A DNA stretch of 64,000 nucleotides from NCBI GenBank assembly GCA_963920575.1, contig OY986965.1, positions 9,493,290-9,557,289 on the forward strand, written 5' to 3'. Below the pieces are notes generated by a model. It was not told the origin of the DNA. It ran no database searches and worked only from the letters and a program-made list of their open reading frames with translations. The stretch is from Narthecium ossifragum. Taxonomy: Eukaryota > Streptophyta > Magnoliopsida > Dioscoreales > Nartheciaceae. Positions within the stretch are counted from its first letter, which is position 1, and each line of letters starts with the position of its first letter. Of this stretch, positions 34,386 to 44,699 are shown piece after piece. A program made the translations under genes and the position numbers.

Positions 34386-35948
34386 TTAAAACCCAATAAC
34401 CAAAATTGGCCGAGAAAACAAGAATTTCATTACATTGAACTTAGATATCAAATAGACAGTTACATGCTTTAAGTAAGCTCTTAACTTGGTACACATAAAA
34501 TATAAGGCCAAACACAACTTTTCTATGGCCGAGTACTTTTGTTCATAAGGTAACAACTGTCTACTTAGATAGTACACTGCTCTCTCAGCCCCATCTTTTC
34601 CATCTTGCGCCAAGAGACCTCCTATTGATCGGTCTGCTGCAGCGATGTAGAGCTTCATGGGTTGTTCCAACCTTGGCGGCGCCATAACTGGTGGCGTTGA
34701 TAAACATTCCTTCAAACGTTCAAACGCTTGTTAATGTCGCTCTTCCCAGATGAAATCGTCTTCATTCTTTAGCCGTAGGAGTGATGAAAAGTCTTGAGTT
34801 TTACCTGCACAGTTAGCAATAAACCTTCTTAAAAAATTTACTTGACCGAGAAACTTCTGCAGTTGTTTCTTAGTCTTTGGAGGAGTGGCCTCGATTATAG
34901 ACTTTGCTTTGTTTTGGTCAAGTTCTATTCCTCGTTGATGGACGAGAAAACCAAGAAAATTTCCTGCTTGTACTCCAAACGCACACTTCAAAGGATTCAA
35001 CTTCAAATTATACTCTCGCATTCGCTCAAAAGTTTTGATCAATTGTGAAAAGTGATCGGCCATAACTGGTGATTTCACTACTATGTCATCGACATAAACC
35101 TCGATAAAATGGCCGATCATATCATGAAAAATTAAATTCATCGCTCGCTGATAAGTTGCACCAGCGTTCTTTAAACCAAAGGGCATAACAACCCATTCAT
35201 AACTACCAAGTGATCCTGGACATCTAAATGCCATTTTGTGAACATCATTTTCGGCGATATAGATTTGGTTATATCCAGAATACCCGTCCATAAATGAGTG
35301 TATTTCGTGCCCAGCGGTGGAATCGACCAAATTATCGACCGATGGCATAGGATACTCATCTTTGGGCGTAACCAAGTTTAAATTTCTAAAGTCTATACAA
35401 ACTCTAAGTTTGCCATTTTTCTTCTTAACTGGGACTATATTAGAAAGCCATTCTACATATCTGGCTGTTCTAATAAAGTTAGCATTCAACAATTGTTCAA
35501 TTTCTTTCTTTACTTCTGGGATTATGTTGGGAGCAAAGCGTCTAGGCGCTTGCTTATATGGTTTAAAATTTGGGCGAGTAGGGAGTTCATGCTCTACTAT
35601 ATTTCTATTTAGGTCAGGCATTTCTTTATAATCCCATGCAAAACAATCCTTGTATGAACGTAAAATAGCAATGAGTTCGTACCTTACATCTTGGGCGATA
35701 AGCTTACTGATGAATGTTGGACGATGTTCCTCGCCGTCGCCAAGGTCGATTTCTTCTAATGGGTCTTGAGCTTGCATATTTCCACGTTTGCCATAGGGGA
35801 CTTCTTCATTGTCCTCTTGGGGGATCTCCTTTAGGCAATCGAGGTCGTTCACTTCGTGTGCAACGAACGCTTCTACTTGATAAGCCATTAGTTTGGCTTT
35901 TAAGGCCGTTACAGCGGCCTGATTTCTCTCAGAGTTTGAACTCATCAC
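34386..35948 (-). pseudogene. Tat reverse transcriptase and first RNase H
   Basis: Reading from about 35945, the RT begins near residue 120. It has the conserved blocks FIRTARYVEWLSNIVPVKKK, LRVCIDFRNLN, the first catalytic Asp in SFMDGYSGYNQI (residue about 221), MPFGLKNAGATYQR, and the active site VYVDD (residues about 284-288). A TAA at 34733-34731 (family CAA, Gln, in the sequence before AFERLKE) breaks it before RNase H1 (LYIAAADRSIGGLLAQD, YYLSRQL, YSAIEKLCLAL). Near 34400 a small deletion after SRPIL shifts the frame into the next segment. The start overlaps the preceding ORF's stop as TGATG. Confidence 0.93.
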
Positions 35949-37747
35949 TGTTGACTTGGGGCCGATGCTCGGCCAGCTCTAGGTGCAAAGACCACTGAGG
36001 TTGGTCTTGTCGGATCGAATAGTTCCGCCACGCGCTCCCTTAACATGACTCCATTCTCAGAAATCACCTTCAGTGTATCCTCGATCTGAAGGAATTGCAA
36101 GGGACGATAGTTGCAATCGTAGAAGGATGCCTCCACAGCATGAGTGTCCATACTATAGGGCATGTTGTTGGCCATAACTGACTCAACAGTTCCTTTGTCG
36201 TTCCATAGAAACAAACACTGGTGAAGAGATGACGAAACACACTGACTGGCATAAATCCAGTCTCGACCAAGTAAGACATTATAACTGGTCGTTGAGTCCA
36301 TGACAAAGAACGTTGTCGTTCTTGTGACACTCCCAACCTTAATATCCAAAGGAAGAATTCCTTTTGCAGGGGCTGGGACTCCGCTGAACCCTGTTAGTGT
36401 AATATCTGTTGGAATAAGATCACTGTCTGTCTTGCACAGTTTCTTCATCATCTTAGCAGGGATGACATTCACTGCGGCTCCGGTATCGATCAATACTCTG
36501 CTCACTGGGACACCGTTGATCTCGGCCTTAATATGTAATGGCCGTAAATGGCACGACATGGCTTCTGGCGGTCGTTCGAACACAACCTTGTCCTGATCTT
36601 GGAGATCTTCTTTGCGCAAACTGGCCGATGGCTGAGGTTGATGGGTTACTGCTTTCCCTTTTGCTTTAGCTGCAACTCGGATGACTTCTGGGTTCTCTTG
36701 ACCATCCCATGATAGCCACTGTTCAGAAACAAAATGTTGTTCTTGTTGTGTCTCCGTTGCCTTTTCGTCCCAACCAGTTGGGATGATTGGTATGTTGTCG
36801 GCTGGCGGAGTGTACTTGGCAACATCGGACTTGGGAACCCACTTCTTTACTAGAGGATCACCATAACAGACTAAATAATCGAACTTACCACTTGGTTGTC
36901 TGAAAGTGCCGATAGCTGGGTTGCCCGCCTTGTAAAGCTCCATCAACAGCTTGTTCTGAGATATCTTTCTTCTGGCAGCTTCTTCGTTGACCTTGATGGG
37001 TATTTCTACTTCTACCCACTCGACATCTTCCACCATAGGCTCGTCTTCTTCATCACCCCAACCGGTTGGGATGATTGTTGTAGACGTCGATGGTATAATT
37101 TGGGCGACGACTTCCGTCTTTTTTACAAGACGTTTGACCTTCACGTCCCCATAAACCCGTAGGTAATCATATCGGCCACTTGACTGACCACCTAGTCCAA
37201 CTGCTGGATTGCCTTCTTCATACAACTGCTTCAACAGCTGTTCTGTAGACATACCCTTCTTCTGAGCTTCTTTGGCAACGTCGATCATTTCTTCGACCTC
37301 GACGTACTCATCTTCCTGGTCCAGTACTAAGTTCACTGGGGCTGAATCTTCAACTTCATCGACCAAGGTGGCCGACGTTTCTTCATCTTCATTCATCAGT
37401 GTGGCTGAGGGTTCATCATCGTCGGCCATATCAGATATCTCTGAGTCACTTTCAGTTGGACATTGTTGTCCAAGGCGGCTTGGTAGAATGTAATTGTTTA
37501 CGATGACTGACGGGAGTGTTCCAAATCGGATCACCTGGTTTCCTCCGGCCTCATCGTCATCGTCCTTGTTTGGACGATAAAATTTGCTCTTAGATGACTC
37601 GGCTGCCTTAGAGATGGCGGCATCTTCTTCGATCTCTTCGGCTTCTTCAATCTGACTGGGGTCAGTCTCTTGAGACTGCTTGGCCCTCATCATCTGGCCA
37701 TACTTTTTCTGGTATCGTCGGTACTGGGTCCTCGTCATCTCCTCCAC
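35945..37747 (-). CDS. Tat Gag-Pol linker with duplicated module and aspartic protease
   Basis: An intact 600-residue frame. An acidic N-terminus with an RRYQKKYGQMM helix is followed by two copies of an approximately 80-residue module. Copy 1 is residues about 149-230 (VEVEEMIDVA, YEEGNPAVG, YDYLRVYGD, IIPTGW) and copy 2 about 245-326 (VEVEIPIKV, YKAGNPAIG, FDYLVCYGD, IIPTGW). The retropepsin follows, with the catalytic site VLIDTGAAVNVIP at residues 418-430 and the flap-distal VLLGRDWI. It ends ASAPSQQ. The protease processes the element's polyprotein. The repeated module is not one I can name. The frame upstream, towards gag, is separate, about 105 bp away. Confidence 0.88.
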   Translation of the reverse strand: MEEMTRTQYRRYQKKYGQMMRAKQSQETDPSQIEEAEEIEEDAAISKAAESSKSKFYRPNKDDDDEAGGNQVIRFGTLPSVIVNNYILPSRLGQQCPTESDSEISDMADDDEPSATLMNEDEETSATLVDEVEDSAPVNLVLDQEDEYVEVEEMIDVAKEAQKKGMSTEQLLKQLYEEGNPAVGLGGQSSGRYDYLRVYGDVKVKRLVKKTEVVAQIIPSTSTTIIPTGWGDEEDEPMVEDVEWVEVEIPIKVNEEAARRKISQNKLLMELYKAGNPAIGTFRQPSGKFDYLVCYGDPLVKKWVPKSDVAKYTPPADNIPIIPTGWDEKATETQQEQHFVSEQWLSWDGQENPEVIRVAAKAKGKAVTHQPQPSASLRKEDLQDQDKVVFERPPEAMSCHLRPLHIKAEINGVPVSRVLIDTGAAVNVIPAKMMKKLCKTDSDLIPTDITLTGFSGVPAPAKGILPLDIKVGSVTRTTTFFVMDSTTSYNVLLGRDWIYASQCVSSSLHQCLFLWNDKGTVESVMANNMPYSMDTHAVEASFYDCNYRPLQFLQIEDTLKVISENGVMLRERVAELFDPTRPTSVVFAPRAGRASAPSQQ

Positions 37748-37852
37748 AGGAACCGATCGACGAGTGTAACAGTTGTAGTTATACCATCGCTCTGGCTTGT
37801 AAGGCTGAGGTACAAAGTTCTTTGGGTACGCGTGAGGTTGAATTCTGTTCCA

Positions 37853-40404
37853 TTACCGGGACTGTGGGCGATAAAACTTGGTCCCAGAGAACGGTGTCAT
37901 TGGCCGACTGAGGTCCCAATGACATCTTGGGCAGACATGTGGAAGAGCAGGTTCCTTTCCTTTGTCTTGGCTGAGTCGAGCGAACACATCTGGACGGTTA
38001 TCATCCTGAGTCTCGTTAATGACGATCTTGAACTTTGGCAATTTGAAATTTGCCACATCAGTCAACACCATCCCCACTGGAGCAGCTTTGGGGAATGGAT
38101 TGGCATCAACTCCCATGTGTTTGGCTGGGAAACCAATCCTACCGGAGTCAATCGCATCCTGCAAAACATTACGGAAAGCCAAACATTGATTAGTGTGATG
38201 TGACCAAGCATTACACCACTTACAATATCTTTTATCCTTGATTTCATCAAGGCTTGGCATAGCATGTCCATCTTTCAATTTGACTTGTTTATCTTTAAGT
38301 AATTGATTAAAGATTTGATCGGCCTTTGAAATATCAAAAGAAAACTTTCGTGTTTGACGTTTACCGTCTCTAACTACTTCTTTACCTTTAAGTTCTCGCT
38401 CAAGTTTGGCAAGAGCTTTACATATATAAAGTTTTCCCTTAAGGAGCTCGGCCAAACAAACATCTTCCATATTGTAGTTTTCTACATCGATGTCACTAAC
38501 TTGGTTTATTTCATAGTTAGTATCTCTATAGTAGGTTCCTTTGGAAGATGATTTCATCTGATCTTCTTCTCTCAGCAACTGTTCATAACGTATAGCGCTA
38601 GTCTGGAGTTGAAATAGATCGATGAAATCCCGGTCTTGGAATTTCTTTTTAAGTTCAAAGGCCAATCCACTTTGAGCGATTTTTACAAATTCCCTTTCAG
38701 GCAAGGGAATGAAACACCTACTTCTTGCTCTTTTAAATCTTTGTAGGAACGACTCAGCATTCTCGTCGGGCCGCTGCCTCAGTTGAGCCAAATCGGCCAT
38801 TGTTATTTCCGGTTCTGATTTATAAAATTGAGAATGGAACGCATGTTCCATTTGCTGTCAATTTTGAATAGAATTGGGCGATAGCTTAGTGAACCATGAA
38901 TAAGCTACCCCGGATAAAGAGTTAGGGAATAGCCTAAGTTTAACAAAATCGTTCACTTCTCCACATTGCATGGAGAACTTCCCTCTGTGTTCAATGGTCG
39001 ATATCTCATCTACCCCAGAGAACATAGTAAACTCTGGAACTTTATAGTTCCTAGGAAGCGGGTACATTTGGTCAACCCAATCGGGATAAGGCTTCCTATA
39101 AGTTGGACGAGTAGCTGGTCGTCCTAAACCTATTTGCTCTTGTAAAATCTCAGCAACTTGTTCACGTAGAGCATCGGCCTGATTATAAAGAGGGTTGTTG
39201 TACACTTGGTTATATTGCTCGTTTGGTGGTCGAGCATAATACGGTGGTGCCTCATATGGTCAATAGTTATTCTGATAAGGGATATCCCCCATGCGTTGAC
39301 CATCGGCCATTCTTTGATTATAAAAACTATTTCATACTGGCCGATTAACTTGGCCACCTAGTTGCCTATAGTTATTCTGTGGAAACCATTGGCCTTGAGC
39401 ACCCAGATTGTTATTTTGACCAATATTATTCTGGCCGATATTTTGGCCATTGTTTGGGAAAACAAGGTTCTGGCCATTGTTTGGGAAAACAAGGTTCTGG
39501 CCATTAGGAGGAATGTTCTGTGGAACGTTTTGAGGAATGTTATCACCCATAACCAAAGGCATTCCACCTATTGGTATGCCCTGACCTAAAGGAACTCCAT
39601 TATTTGGCGCTCCTTGTGCCGGAGGAACAACACCACCTTGTATTCCTTGAAGAGGAGGGACACCATTGTTTGGTATGCCTCCAGGAGTAAACATCTCATT
39701 ATTATGAGGTATTTGAGTTGGCGATGGAAACAACCCAGATGTATGACCGATTAAGTTAGATCTTTGATTGTTATCATTATTCATCGATGGCCGATGATGG
39801 GTTAAACTAGTTTGACCAACTTGGCTATTTTGGCCGAGAAAATTTTGGCTATGCATTGGATTTTGCGAAAAAACAAAACGTTATTACCGCCAGGTTCTAT
39901 GACCGTATTAGGCGGAAAAGGACGATTATTCTGAGTAGTGTTTTGGCCAATAGGAATCATTGGCATGGTCGGCCTAACAACATTTGGCCCAGGATTTGCC
40001 TGAGATAAAGTTAAGTTGATAAAAGACTGCATGGTATCGATAAAAGGCCTTAAGGCAGTGGCGATATAGCTAGCCATTTGCTGATTGTTAGCATGTAAAG
40101 CTTCATCGACCATAGTTTGGCCTGTACTTGACGTTATATTTCCTGGATCTAGGCCACCTCTGGCCGATGTATTTCCTCGCTCTATAGAGCGATAAACCAT
40201 CCTATCTCGATATTCTATATGTGGTGGGGGAACGGGCGGTGGCATGTGTGGTTGGTCAAAAGGCGGAAAAATAACAGGTTCCTCTTCACTAACAACTAGA
40301 ATTGGTGGGCTATCGCCGCGATCGGCATTTTCACCACCACTGTTAGTATCCAACCCAGTCCTAGTAACGACCATATCGTCTGGTCCAATTTGACCGATTT
40401 CCAT
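37853..40404 (-). pseudogene. Tat gag (capsid and zinc knuckle), fragmented
   Basis: A likely start is ATG 40404 (MEIGQIGPDDM), about 40 bp inside from the LTR. A Pro-rich N-terminus is followed, after a one-base change in a T-run near 39873, by an N/Q/G/P-rich domain. That domain includes a 30-bp tandem duplication (NGQNLVFPN twice). Then come the capsid core (YPDWVDQMYPLPRNYKVPEF, LFPNSLSGVAYSWFTKL, QFYKSEPEITMADLAQLRQR, SFLQRFKRARSRC) and a CCHC-like knuckle (CKWCNAWSHHTNQC). In-frame stops occur near 39333, 39258 and 38858; the last replaces a Trp expected before QQMEHAF. It forms the particle shell when intact. At least four lesions make it non-functional. Confidence 0.9.
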
Positions 40405-40423
40405 AAAGACTTGACACAGGTCA

Positions 40424-40441
40424 CACCGTGCGTGCCAAAAA
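40424..40441 (-). other. Candidate primer binding site of the Tat element
   Basis: Directly after the 5' LTR (minus strand), TTTTGGCACGCACGGTG is seen. It resembles the TGGCACGC-type primer site used by Tat-group elements. The matching tRNA was not verified. Confidence 0.55.
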
Positions 40442-40442
40442 A

Positions 40443-41775
40443 TGTTAGAGAGGAAATCTAACCGTTGACCGGTCAAATAGTCAAAGTCAAATCCTATTCC
40501 ACACTTAAGATTGTAGTTGAGTTCTACTCTTTCGAATAATCGAACCAGAGATGTCAAGTAATATGGAAATCTAGATTAAACCTAATTTAATAATCTAATT
40601 AAAACTAATTATCAGGATTAACTTAGAATAATCTAAATTAACCTAAGAAAAGCCTTGAATTATCTAATATTACGAAATTAATTAAATAAAGCATAAAGAT
40701 CAACCTAACTTGCTAAATCCAGAAAATGCATCTAAATCTATTTATTAACTTAACTTAATCTAAGAAACGAAAACTCATAATATTAGATTATTCTAATGAA
40801 GAACAGTAAAGAAAGCTTGAAGAAAAGAAAGAGTAAAAGAGACTAATTAAATCTAAATTATCCATCTAAAATAGTAATTTAAATACTGAAAGCATAAAAG
40901 ACTAATTAAGAATGAAGAAACGATACCATTGCATTAAAGAAAACGTTAACTTACAGAAAACATCTTAAAGGACATAATGAAAACCAGGCGCACAGGTTCT
41001 GTTGAAGGTTGCGAGAGAGATTACAAGGTGAAAGAAGAAGACTATTTATACTAAGGCAGTTGGATAACTTCTACTGAGCACGTTCTCTACTATTTTCCAT
41101 CTTTCACTCTGATTGAGCCGCGTGTCCCATCTTCTCCGACATTTCCTCGTTTCTCCTCTCCTTGCTTTAGCCGATGAGAATTGTATCTGGGCTTGTAGAC
41201 TTCTGGGTGATGATGATCATATCTGGGCGACAAGCTTTTGGCCGATGACGATCACGTCTGGGCGACAAGCTTTTGGCCGATGACGGTTGCATCGAGTTGG
41301 TGAGTTGGTGTTCTCAACATTATCTTCCTTGGCTGATGCTCTTTTGTTTCTCCATCGTGCGAAGTTAACATTTTGTTATCTTTGAACCAAAGCTTTGGCC
41401 GATAACATATTGTTAACTTTGGTCGATGAACAATGTGTAAGGCAATCATCATTCATGGTCATAAATATCATCGTTCTTAAATCATTATCGCTCGTGACAG
41501 ATGTTTTCTTTGTGAGGATTATGATCATTATTGATCATAAGGATTTTGTCTTTTTGGGTGATGAACGTGTCTTTGAACGATGTCTACTATTGAGCGATGA
41601 TCTACTATTGAGCGATATCGTTCATTGGGCGATGAACTTGTTTCTGAGCGATATCATCAATGGGCGATGATCGTATAGTGAGCGATATCGTCCAATTTGG
41701 CTTGAAAGTTTGTCGGCCTTATTTATTATGCTGACATGTTAATCATTGATTGGTTAGCCATTATATTGGCTAACA
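40443..41775 (-). repeat. 5' LTR of the Tat element
   Basis: 1333 bp. It pairs with 27268-28609, with a few small indels and scattered substitutions, including a missing part of the GATATCGTTCATTGGGCGATGA subrepeat block near 41580. Confidence 0.92.
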
Positions 41776-41780
41776 AAATG

Positions 41781-43168
41781 TTTGTACAGATTAATATATC
41801 ATGAAAATACAAAAGAGACTGTCAAAATTTTCTATGATTCTAATACCTTTTTTGACTTTTATTTGTTATATTTGATCTTTTTGGAAAGGTATATATTTCT
41901 ATGACAGGTTATGGTGGGGAAGGAAGTATTTATTCAATGATGGTGATGCCTAAACTAAAATTGAAAGAGAGAGAAATCTATTTCTGAGGCGTTCATTATG
42001 TTTATGTCTACCCTTTACTTCTTGATTTATTTTATGACTTAGTGTAATTGGGGACAATTACATTTAAGTTGGAGGGTAGAATTCTAGGAATTCATGCTTA
42101 TTATTTTTCTGGTAACCAAATATTATACATCCCTTGAATTATGTCAAAAGAATGAAATTATGATATGATTTGACAAAGGTGCATGTTTTAGAAATTTCTC
42201 TTATGAATTATTCTGAGACTTGTATGTCGTATAAGGAATAGTAAATTTTTGCTATGCATGATATTATTTCTATACTTTAACACTTTTACCATGATCTAAG
42301 GATAGCTTGACATATCCTAATGCACATGTTCACTTTCACATGTTAAGGGGTTGATATTAGATTCGGAGCATGATACTGGGATAGATTTACAATTTTATGT
42401 CAGGACACAGAAAATACATGAACACATGCAATTATCTGAGTATGCGAAAAAAAAAGAAAAAAAAAGGATCTTCAACTTAGTAACCGGGCAGTGTGCCTAA
42501 CCAGCGTGGTGTTCGCGTAAAACAGTTGAATTTCCTGAAAAAAAAGAAGAAAGAAAAAAAGAGGATTTTCAACTTAGTAACCGGGCAGTGTGCCTAGCCA
42601 GTGTGGTGTTCGCGTAAAACAGTTGAAATTCCTACGAAAAGAAAAAAAAGAAAAGAAAAAAAAACAGATATTGCAATGTGATAAGTGGAAGATATGTGCT
42701 TGGATAGGATTGTGATCTTGAATAGTTGAAGTGTTTAGATATAATTGATGCTCTGAAGCATGTGGAACCACATTCACACACAGGAGTGTTAAAGTTATTT
42801 TTTAATCATAATTAAATATGTTGAAGTGTTGAAAATATGTTATGACATGTTTTGACTTACTATATATTTATGTGACTATGAGTTGAAGGGTTATTTATGG
42901 ATATTAGTTCTATTTCATGCATTAGAGTTGATGAGTATTATGATTGATTTCTAATAATATATTCCAGGGAATGTATTGATGTTTGTGGGTATCATCTCTG
43001 AAAACCCTCAGGAGACTATAACTCCTCCACTGGGGTAACCCAGAGGTTTAAAGGCTTGTTGCGCATGCTAAGTGCAATTGTGAGACCTACGAAAGTGGCT
43101 AGTTAGATTTATTGCTTTCTTTTTATATTTTCTTTGCTCGAGGACTAGCAAAGTGTAAGTTGGGGGTG
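41781..43168 (+). other. 3' internal region of the Athila-like element
   Basis: AT-rich and non-coding. It ends with the purine-rich TTGGGGGTG next to the 3' LTR. It holds the 97-bp duplication listed separately. Confidence 0.6.
42446..42634 (+). repeat. 97-bp tandem duplication with A-rich spacers
   Basis: TTCAACTTAGTAACCGGGCA followed by GTGTGCCTA and GTGGTGTTCGCGTAAAACAG occurs twice with a period of 97 bp, separated and flanked by AAAAAGAAA tracts. Confidence 0.9.
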
Positions 43169-44621
43169 TGATAAGTCACTAATTATTCCTAATTAAACCC
43201 CTTAAATTACCTTTGTTAGGCCTAGAGTAGTTGTATTTAATTGTTTGTTAGTTGATTTCAGAATTAATCATGATATGAGAAGAAATACAAGGAATTCAAC
43301 TAAAAAGATGAATTTATATGATAAAGACTGTTTCGTCGCCTGTCAGGAGAATATTCGTCCGAAATTCTTTATAAGTCCAACTATTCTGAAAATTTAATAC
43401 GTGATAGAAGACTTCAAGAGCTCCAACTTTCATGTTGGACACTTGGCGAGATTCCAGACAGATGAATACCAGTTGTGAAGACTATGAAGATATACAGCTG
43501 CTGGAAACTGGTCCGTCGACGTTTAGGAGAATATTTGCCAAATATTCCTCATAAGTCAGAATATTATAAAATCTATGGGGGAGGACAGAAGACTTCCTAA
43601 TCTACATCTTTCCTGTTGAGTACATTTCCAAATTCCGGACGGGTTGAACCCAGTCGTGACCAGAAGAGGCAGTCATAATTAAACTAGGAATTCCGAGTTG
43701 CACTAGAGGTCCAACTCAACTTAGCCATAACCCTAATTCCGGGATTAAGGGTTTTTATTATAAAAAGGGGTTATTACAGCAAAACTTCTCATCTTTTTGA
43801 CAATCTTTGGAGGAGGAAAAAGAAGACGGAGAGGATGTGGATGGTGACAGCTTCCTATTCCAACCCGATGGCTTTCATCCAAAAGATGAGTTGCTAATTT
43901 TTGTACTTAGGATTATTCATGAAACCCTAGTGTAGTTTTGGTTTTTCTTTAGTTAGATTCTTGTGAACTTCTCGATACATGATCTCATGAATATGGTTTT
44001 ATTGTTAATAGACTTGAAGGAACAGAGTTCCTTGACGTACTTTCAGTCTAACAAGATTTCTGTGATTGATTGTAGAGATTTATGATATGGTTTTCAAGAA
44101 GTTATCGGTTTGTCTTTGAGATAAACTATGCTACGCGAAGATAGGTTGTGCCAAGGTCATTAGGAGTAGTATAATTTAAGGTAATCGTAGGACCAAAGAC
44201 AATCTATGCCAAGCAAAGATAGGTTATGCCGTTGGGAACATTAACTTTCTTTTAGGGATTCATGTGAGCTTGTAGCCATATGATCCATAATGTTGAGTGA
44301 AGGGAACAAGATGATAACTAGAGAAGAATAATAATGAAACTAGGGTGGATTGAGTAATTCCTAAGTCACTACTCCATTGATTCCAATTGATCAACCTTTT
44401 ATTTCTTTTTTTTATTAGTTAGATAACTCTATTCTATCTTTGATTCTTTTCCTTAGTTTTAGGGTTTTGAGAATTGATTTTGATTTCCAACGTTTTCCCT
44501 GTGGATCGATTCCCGACTTCACCGCTATTTCTACCTAATAGTGTAGTGATTGAATAAGGATTATAAATTTAATATTTGATTGAGTTTGCAGCGTTTTAAA
44601 CACGAGGTTTGTAAGCGATCA
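43169..44621 (+). repeat. 3' LTR of the Athila-like element
   Basis: 1453 bp, TGATAAGTCACT...GATCA. It retains the 28-bp stretch lost from the 5' LTR. Confidence 0.92.
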
Positions 44622-44699
44622 CCCTTTCAAAATTTAGCTAATAGAAGCGACTAAATACTTTAAAATTATAATGATTCGTTAATTATTTATGAGGTTTCC

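Larger units (their letters stand above)
27268..41775 (-). mobile_element. Tat-lineage Ty3/gypsy retrotransposon with antisense extra gene
   Basis: The LTRs at 27268-28609 and 40443-41775 share TGTTAGAGAGGAAATC and TTGGCTAACA ends. The flanking 5 bp are GAATG (27263-27267) and AAATG (41776-41780), a target duplication with one mismatch. Coding runs on the minus strand in the order gag, protease, RT, RNase H, second (archaeal-type) RNase H, integrase. The second RNase H is diagnostic of the Tat lineage. The polypurine tract ATGGGGGGCAAAA lies next to 28609 on the minus strand, and a primer site lies next to 40443. Between pol and the 3' LTR lies a plus-strand gene with a plant mobile domain. 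It is 14.5 kb and multiply broken, so not autonomous today. Confidence 0.94.
23050..44621 (+). mobile_element. Non-autonomous Athila-like LTR retrotransposon, interrupted by a Tat element
   Basis: The LTRs at 23050-24476 and 43169-44621 both start TGATAAGTCACTAATTATTCC and end GTAAGCGATCA. A perfect target duplication CCCTT lies at 23045-23049 and 44622-44626. After the 5' LTR comes TTGACGCCGTTGCCGGGGA, the tRNA-Asp-type primer site of Athila and related elements. The purine-rich TTGGGGGTG precedes the 3' LTR. Its own internal region, without the Tat insertion, is about 4.2 kb. It encodes only a gag-like ORF and no protease, reverse transcriptase or integrase, so it depends on a relative. Confidence 0.92.
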
